From NCBI GenBank assembly GCA_003024985.2, contig PXIH01S0019629.1: a stretch of DNA of 10,721 nt. One strand, 5' to 3'. Made by a program: the position numbers and the translations under genes. The stretch is from Euperipatoides rowelli. Lineage: Eukaryota; Onychophora; Udeonychophora; Euonychophora; Peripatopsidae. Under the pieces are notes generated by a model. That model saw nothing but the letters and a program-made list of their open reading frames with translations, ran no database searches and had not been told where the DNA came from. Below, one piece after another: positions 7,996-10,721 of the stretch (its first letter is position 1; the number at the start of each line of letters is the position of its first letter).

Positions 7996-8388
7996 ATGTC
8001 ATGTAAATATCAAGAAAAAAACATTAAAAATCAAGGAGAGAAAAAGTTATATAATGCACAGCTCAACAAGAAGTATTTAATTAAACACATTGAGGATGTC
8101 ACTGACTGCTCTGCAAGTGAAAATAAAAAAGAACTAAATAATACTTGCATAATCCATCTTTTGACCATGCAATCAAGATGTCAACCATTTGAAAGAAAAT
8201 ATATAATTATTTTGCTAGAACATGAAAAGAAGAAGAAAAAAAATGGACTGAAAGAAAAACAGATTGCCAAAAATCCTGATCAGGTTTGTTCTCATACATG
8301 CTTTACCCCGGTGCTAATCTTTCTCTTAAATGTTTTAGATTATCAAGGAATAAGCTTAATACCTTTCTGGAATTTAATATTTTTATAG
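7996..8388 (+). CDS. Hypothetical 130-codon open frame, doubtful
   Basis: The frame is open from an ATG at 7996 to a stop at 8386-8388, with a preceding in-frame stop at 7978. The product is lysine-, asparagine- and isoleucine-rich, with a KKKKKNGLKEKQIAKN segment near residues 79-93, and has no domain that I recognise. A CAG|GTTTGT donor-like site at 8283|8284 would end a possible exon before the hydrophobic last 35 residues. The A-rich composition continues from the adjoining purine tract, and low T reduces stop codons, so chance openness is a real alternative. No good polypyrimidine-AG acceptor lies just upstream. Confidence 0.2.
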   Translation: MSCKYQEKNIKNQGEKKLYNAQLNKKYLIKHIEDVTDCSASENKKELNNTCIIHLLTMQSRCQPFERKYIIILLEHEKKKKKNGLKEKQIAKNPDQVCSHTCFTPVLIFLLNVLDYQGISLIPFWNLIFL

Positions 8389-8880
8389 TGTAATAGACTT
8401 TTCTGGATTTATTTTGTGCATAATTTTATTTAGAAAACTTATAATGATTTAATATTTTAAATATCTATATGTTAGAAAAAAATCCTTTGTTCTCAAACTT
8501 TGCCACTCATTGAGAAGTACAATGGTACCTGGTCATGTGTTGTAAATGTGATCAGGGAATTCTCCTTCATCTTTTCTCGGAATGAGTGTTTTTTAACATT
8601 TTCAGTAAAATCAATTAAGATGTTTAAACTTGTTTAATTGGTTTATTTGCACTAATTTATTATTTTATACTACCAATTTGAATTTTACTGGATCAACACT
8701 TTCTCTGATAATTAGGCTAACCACTGGGGTTTGAGTGGAGACAAAAATCTGGTTTTGTTAAAATATGAGGTATATAACTTCATGTATAAGAAAAAATCAC
8801 TATCTTATGCTTGTTCTTAATTGCCTTCTTTTAACATCTTTCTTATATAATTCTGATGTCTTTGTTTTTGTTGCTGTGTA

Positions 8881-9024
8881 GTAGATTTCCGAGTGGGATC
8901 TGAGGAAGTGATCTGGGAGCATTGTGGCACTCGGGTTAATAAGGGACAAGGGCGGAGTGCATGGGCCAAGTACGATAACCAAGAGACANGACACCAATGT
9001 TATAAAAATAAATATGTTTATTGA
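8881..9024 (+). other. G+C-richer island: exon or LTR edge
   Basis: Plus-strand reading: a pyrimidine-rich run ending TTTGTTTTTGTTGCTGTGTAG (to 8881) makes a good 3' splice site, followed by an open frame with FRVGSEEVIWEHCGTRVNKG and a stop at 9022-9024, with AATAAA at 9007-9012. Minus-strand reading: CAATAAAC (9023-9016) and TTTTTATAACA ending at 8998, followed by TTGGTGTC, is the typical 3' end of a gypsy-type LTR with a primer-binding-site start. Both readings explain the same bases and I cannot choose. One base is N (8989). The 65-codon minus-strand frame ending at 8800 covers the same island. Confidence 0.35.
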
Positions 9025-9133
9025 AAAAACAAAGGTATAAGTGTGAATCAGGTGTATGCATGTGAATGTTTATGATCGCAAGTTTCATTAGGCCTTACAA
9101 ATGCTAGTAGATAAATAATGTTCTAACCTGCAG

Positions 9134-9390
9134 GTCATTGCTGTGGTGAGAAAGGTGACCTTCTAAGACCGGTGCAGACCTCCGTCCGAGATGTTATCCT
9201 AGAGCAATGTTTATATGACATGAACGAAGAAGATAGCAAGCAGCTCTGTATCCTTTTGGATGGAACAGTGGGGAACTGTGGTAGGAAGAAAAATGCCAAA
9301 GTTACCCCCAATCTAGAAGACATCATATTAGTGTCTGAGAATCCATCTGCAGGTGATTTTCTAACAGATCCAGAAACAAAGACACAGTAA
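9134..9390 (+). CDS. Candidate exon of an unrecognised host gene
   Basis: A clearly G+C-richer island with one long open frame. An acceptor CTAACCTGCAG ends at 9133; the frame runs through HCCGEKGDLLRPVQTSVRD, then LYDMNEEDSKQLCILLDG, GNCGRKKNAKVTPNLEDIIL and SENPSAG to a stop at 9388-9390. Alternatively a donor CAG|GTGATT at 9352|9353 ends it earlier; that exon (9134-9352) is 219 bases, exactly 73 codons, entering and leaving in phase 1. If the stop is used it is a terminal exon with AATAAA right after. The only in-frame start is GTG (9172), so translation must begin in an upstream exon outside or unrecognised here. The protein is hydrophilic, with a CC pair near the start and no membrane segment. 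I recognise no family. The overlapping minus-strand frame 9135-9455 is regarded as its shadow. Confidence 0.45.
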
Positions 9391-9391
9391 A

Positions 9392-9397
9392 AATAAA
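9392..9397 (+). promoter_or_regulatory. Polyadenylation hexamer AATAAA
   Basis: AATAAA begins two bases after the stop of the exon-like frame. In sequence this rich in A+T the hexamer is common, so its value depends on that frame being a terminal exon. Confidence 0.3.
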
Positions 9398-9657
9398 AAA
9401 TGTAAACCCTAGCAAAACCTCTGAAGAAGCTGTTACTCCTTTTTTTCCTTTTCACCTGTTCATTCCAGCTAACTTGTTTTTATCAAACTATCAAATCTGT
9501 AAATCTACTTGCTGGCAATAATTAAATCAATCTAAGAAATCGTAAACCAGTCAAAACCATCAAACAGAACTTTTAACCTCTTTTCCCATATAAAGAACTG
9601 TTTCCAGTTTACCAGCAACAGCCTTACTATAATTCCATTCTCTACACATTTCCTTTG

Positions 9658-9680
9658 CATCATCATCATCATCATCATCA
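9658..9680. repeat. (CAT)n microsatellite
   Basis: Seven CAT units and a partial eighth, uninterrupted. Confidence 0.95.
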
Positions 9681-10404
9681 CTCTTTCCTTCAACTAAATA
9701 CCTGATCCTGCTAAATAATGGTCTTTTGTACATATTAATTTTCTTTTGTAAATTATTTTTTTCTTCTTTTTTTTCTTATTTAACACTGTCAAAAATCCAG
9801 AAAGGACTAAACTTTTTTTTTACTTACTTATTTTAATCTAATCATTTAAAATAGGGGAGAATCTTAGTTCGTTTTTTTTTTAATTAATCATATCAAATTA
9901 GACAAATATTAAAACTTGTTCTTCTTGTACAAATTGAGAGAAAATTGTCTAAATATAAAACATTGTAACAAAGTTAGTTATTTTTACATTCAGAGATGTA
10001 ATCATTTATAACAAAAGTTAAATCTAGAAATTAGAATGCTAAATTCTTTATAAAATAAATGCTCATGATTACTGTCCTTTGCTTAAAACTATTTTCATTT
10101 TTGTAGCTGAAGTCATAATCATTCAAACACACACATTTTTTAAACTGTCTTTCTATTGTTTTTCCGTTCAGACTTATTCATTAGCAGCGCGAGACAAACA
10201 GAGTTAGTAAGCATTATTGTGTCTCTTCACTTTGCTCAAAAAGAGTCCTAAACATTTAGGGTTTTCCCTGATTACCTGTTTGTCAAACAAACAAGCTATA
10301 CAATACTGTTTTTTTAATTACATAACAACAAGAATTCCAGTTATATTTTGGTAGGTCTATATATTTTTATGTTTAATAGGCATTATATATTTATTTAGTT
10401 AGGC

Positions 10405-10421
10405 TGTTATCTCAGGTGAGA
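10405..10421 (+). promoter_or_regulatory. Back-to-back splice acceptor/donor-like motif
   Basis: TGTTATCTCAG joins directly to GTGAGA at 10415|10416. A 3' splice site abutting a strong 5' splice site with no exon between is the form of a recursive-splicing (ratchet) point in long introns. The upstream pyrimidine tract is weak and the motif can occur by chance. Confidence 0.2.
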
Positions 10422-10465
10422 AAAATCGGCAAATAATTGAAAAGGTTTCATGAGACATCTTAGTG

Positions 10466-10495
10466 GAGGATTGCTTTGTAAATCTGAGGATTGCT
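10466..10495 (+). repeat. Direct repeat GAGGATTGCT, 20-base period
   Basis: GAGGATTGCT occurs at 10466-10475 and again at 10486-10495. There are only two copies and the spacers differ, so it is probably a local duplication remnant. Confidence 0.7.
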
Positions 10496-10721
10496 GAAGC
10501 CTTGTGACAATCTTGCGACTCACCCCTGTAAACCCGAGAAAGTAAAGTGGAAGTTTAATACAACCAAGAAACCTTTTATGGCTTTTTCTGTAACATTTGA
10601 ATTATTACATTTATTCTACTACTATATAAGAAGAAATCTCTGGCTTTCTTGATTCTTAAATGTTGATATTTATCAGAGTTTTCATAGTAGTGAATATTTA
10701 GTTTGTTCTCCATGTGGTACA

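Larger units (their letters stand above)
9391..10721. other. A+T-rich stretch without recognisable gene
   Basis: All frames are closed at short intervals. A pyrimidine-rich TATTTTCATTTTTGTAG ends at about 10107 like a splice acceptor, and a TCTCAG|GTGAGA junction lies at 10415|10416, but no open frame follows either. The section 10430-10570 is slightly richer in G+C without a recognised product. Confidence 0.5.

Noticed and set aside
9135-9455. 106-codon minus-strand open frame
   Set aside because: It overlaps the plus-strand exon candidate, which has better splice signals and composition; the minus frame extends into low-complexity sequence and has no recognised motif.
1-10721. CRISPR array, bacterial operon, phage or defence system
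   Set aside because: No regularly spaced repeats, no ribosome-binding-site-linked genes and no long bacterial-type open frames; the window is eukaryotic.

Overview
This window is eukaryotic nuclear DNA: roughly 70% A+T by eye, long stretches without coding potential, microsatellites, degenerate retroelement and DNA-transposon relics, and at most one or two exon-like islands. There are no bacterial-type operons, ribosome binding sites, CRISPR arrays or phage genes. The Ty3/gypsy and piggyBac remnants and the recurrent palindrome TAGGCCTA fit a metazoan, perhaps a marine invertebrate such as a mollusc, but the sequence does not settle the taxon. The first eight bases match the end of an Illumina adapter, and single ambiguous N bases occur, so this looks like the edge of a draft contig.

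Layout. 1-26: adapter-like bases and a (TA)n tract. 27-648: A+T-rich, nothing recognisable. 649-942: 5' end of a piggyBac-type transposon, with TTAA, a CCTTTTGCGG terminus and a short relic of the transposase N-terminus carrying an in-frame stop. 981-1010: (TTA)10. 1163-3170: the 3' half of a dead Ty3/gypsy retrotransposon on the minus strand, read from high to low coordinate: end of reverse transcriptase/RNase H, H2C2 zinc finger, integrase core, integrase C-terminal tail and probable 3' LTR. A palindrome of about 320 bp sits inside the integrase exactly where the homology stops. 3171-5394: A+T-rich without a supportable gene. 5395-5813: a second long imperfect inverted repeat. 5814-7569: mostly featureless, with one short open frame at 6265-6456 that weakly resembles another piggyBac piece. 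7570-7975: a C-depleted, purine-rich tract. 7996-8388: an A-rich 130-codon open frame of doubtful reality. 8881-9024: a G+C-richer island that is either an exon or the edge of an LTR element. 9134-9390: the best candidate host exon, with symmetric phase-1 splice signals. 9391-10721: A+T-rich with a (CAT)n tract and nothing recognisable as a gene.

The genes do not form a pathway. The story of the window is decay and nesting of mobile elements beside a possible exon of an unrecognised gene. The most unusual features are two long fold-back repeats, one of which replaces part of a gypsy integrase, and two perfect short hairpins inside the same retroelement relic that suggest palindrome-forming mutation.
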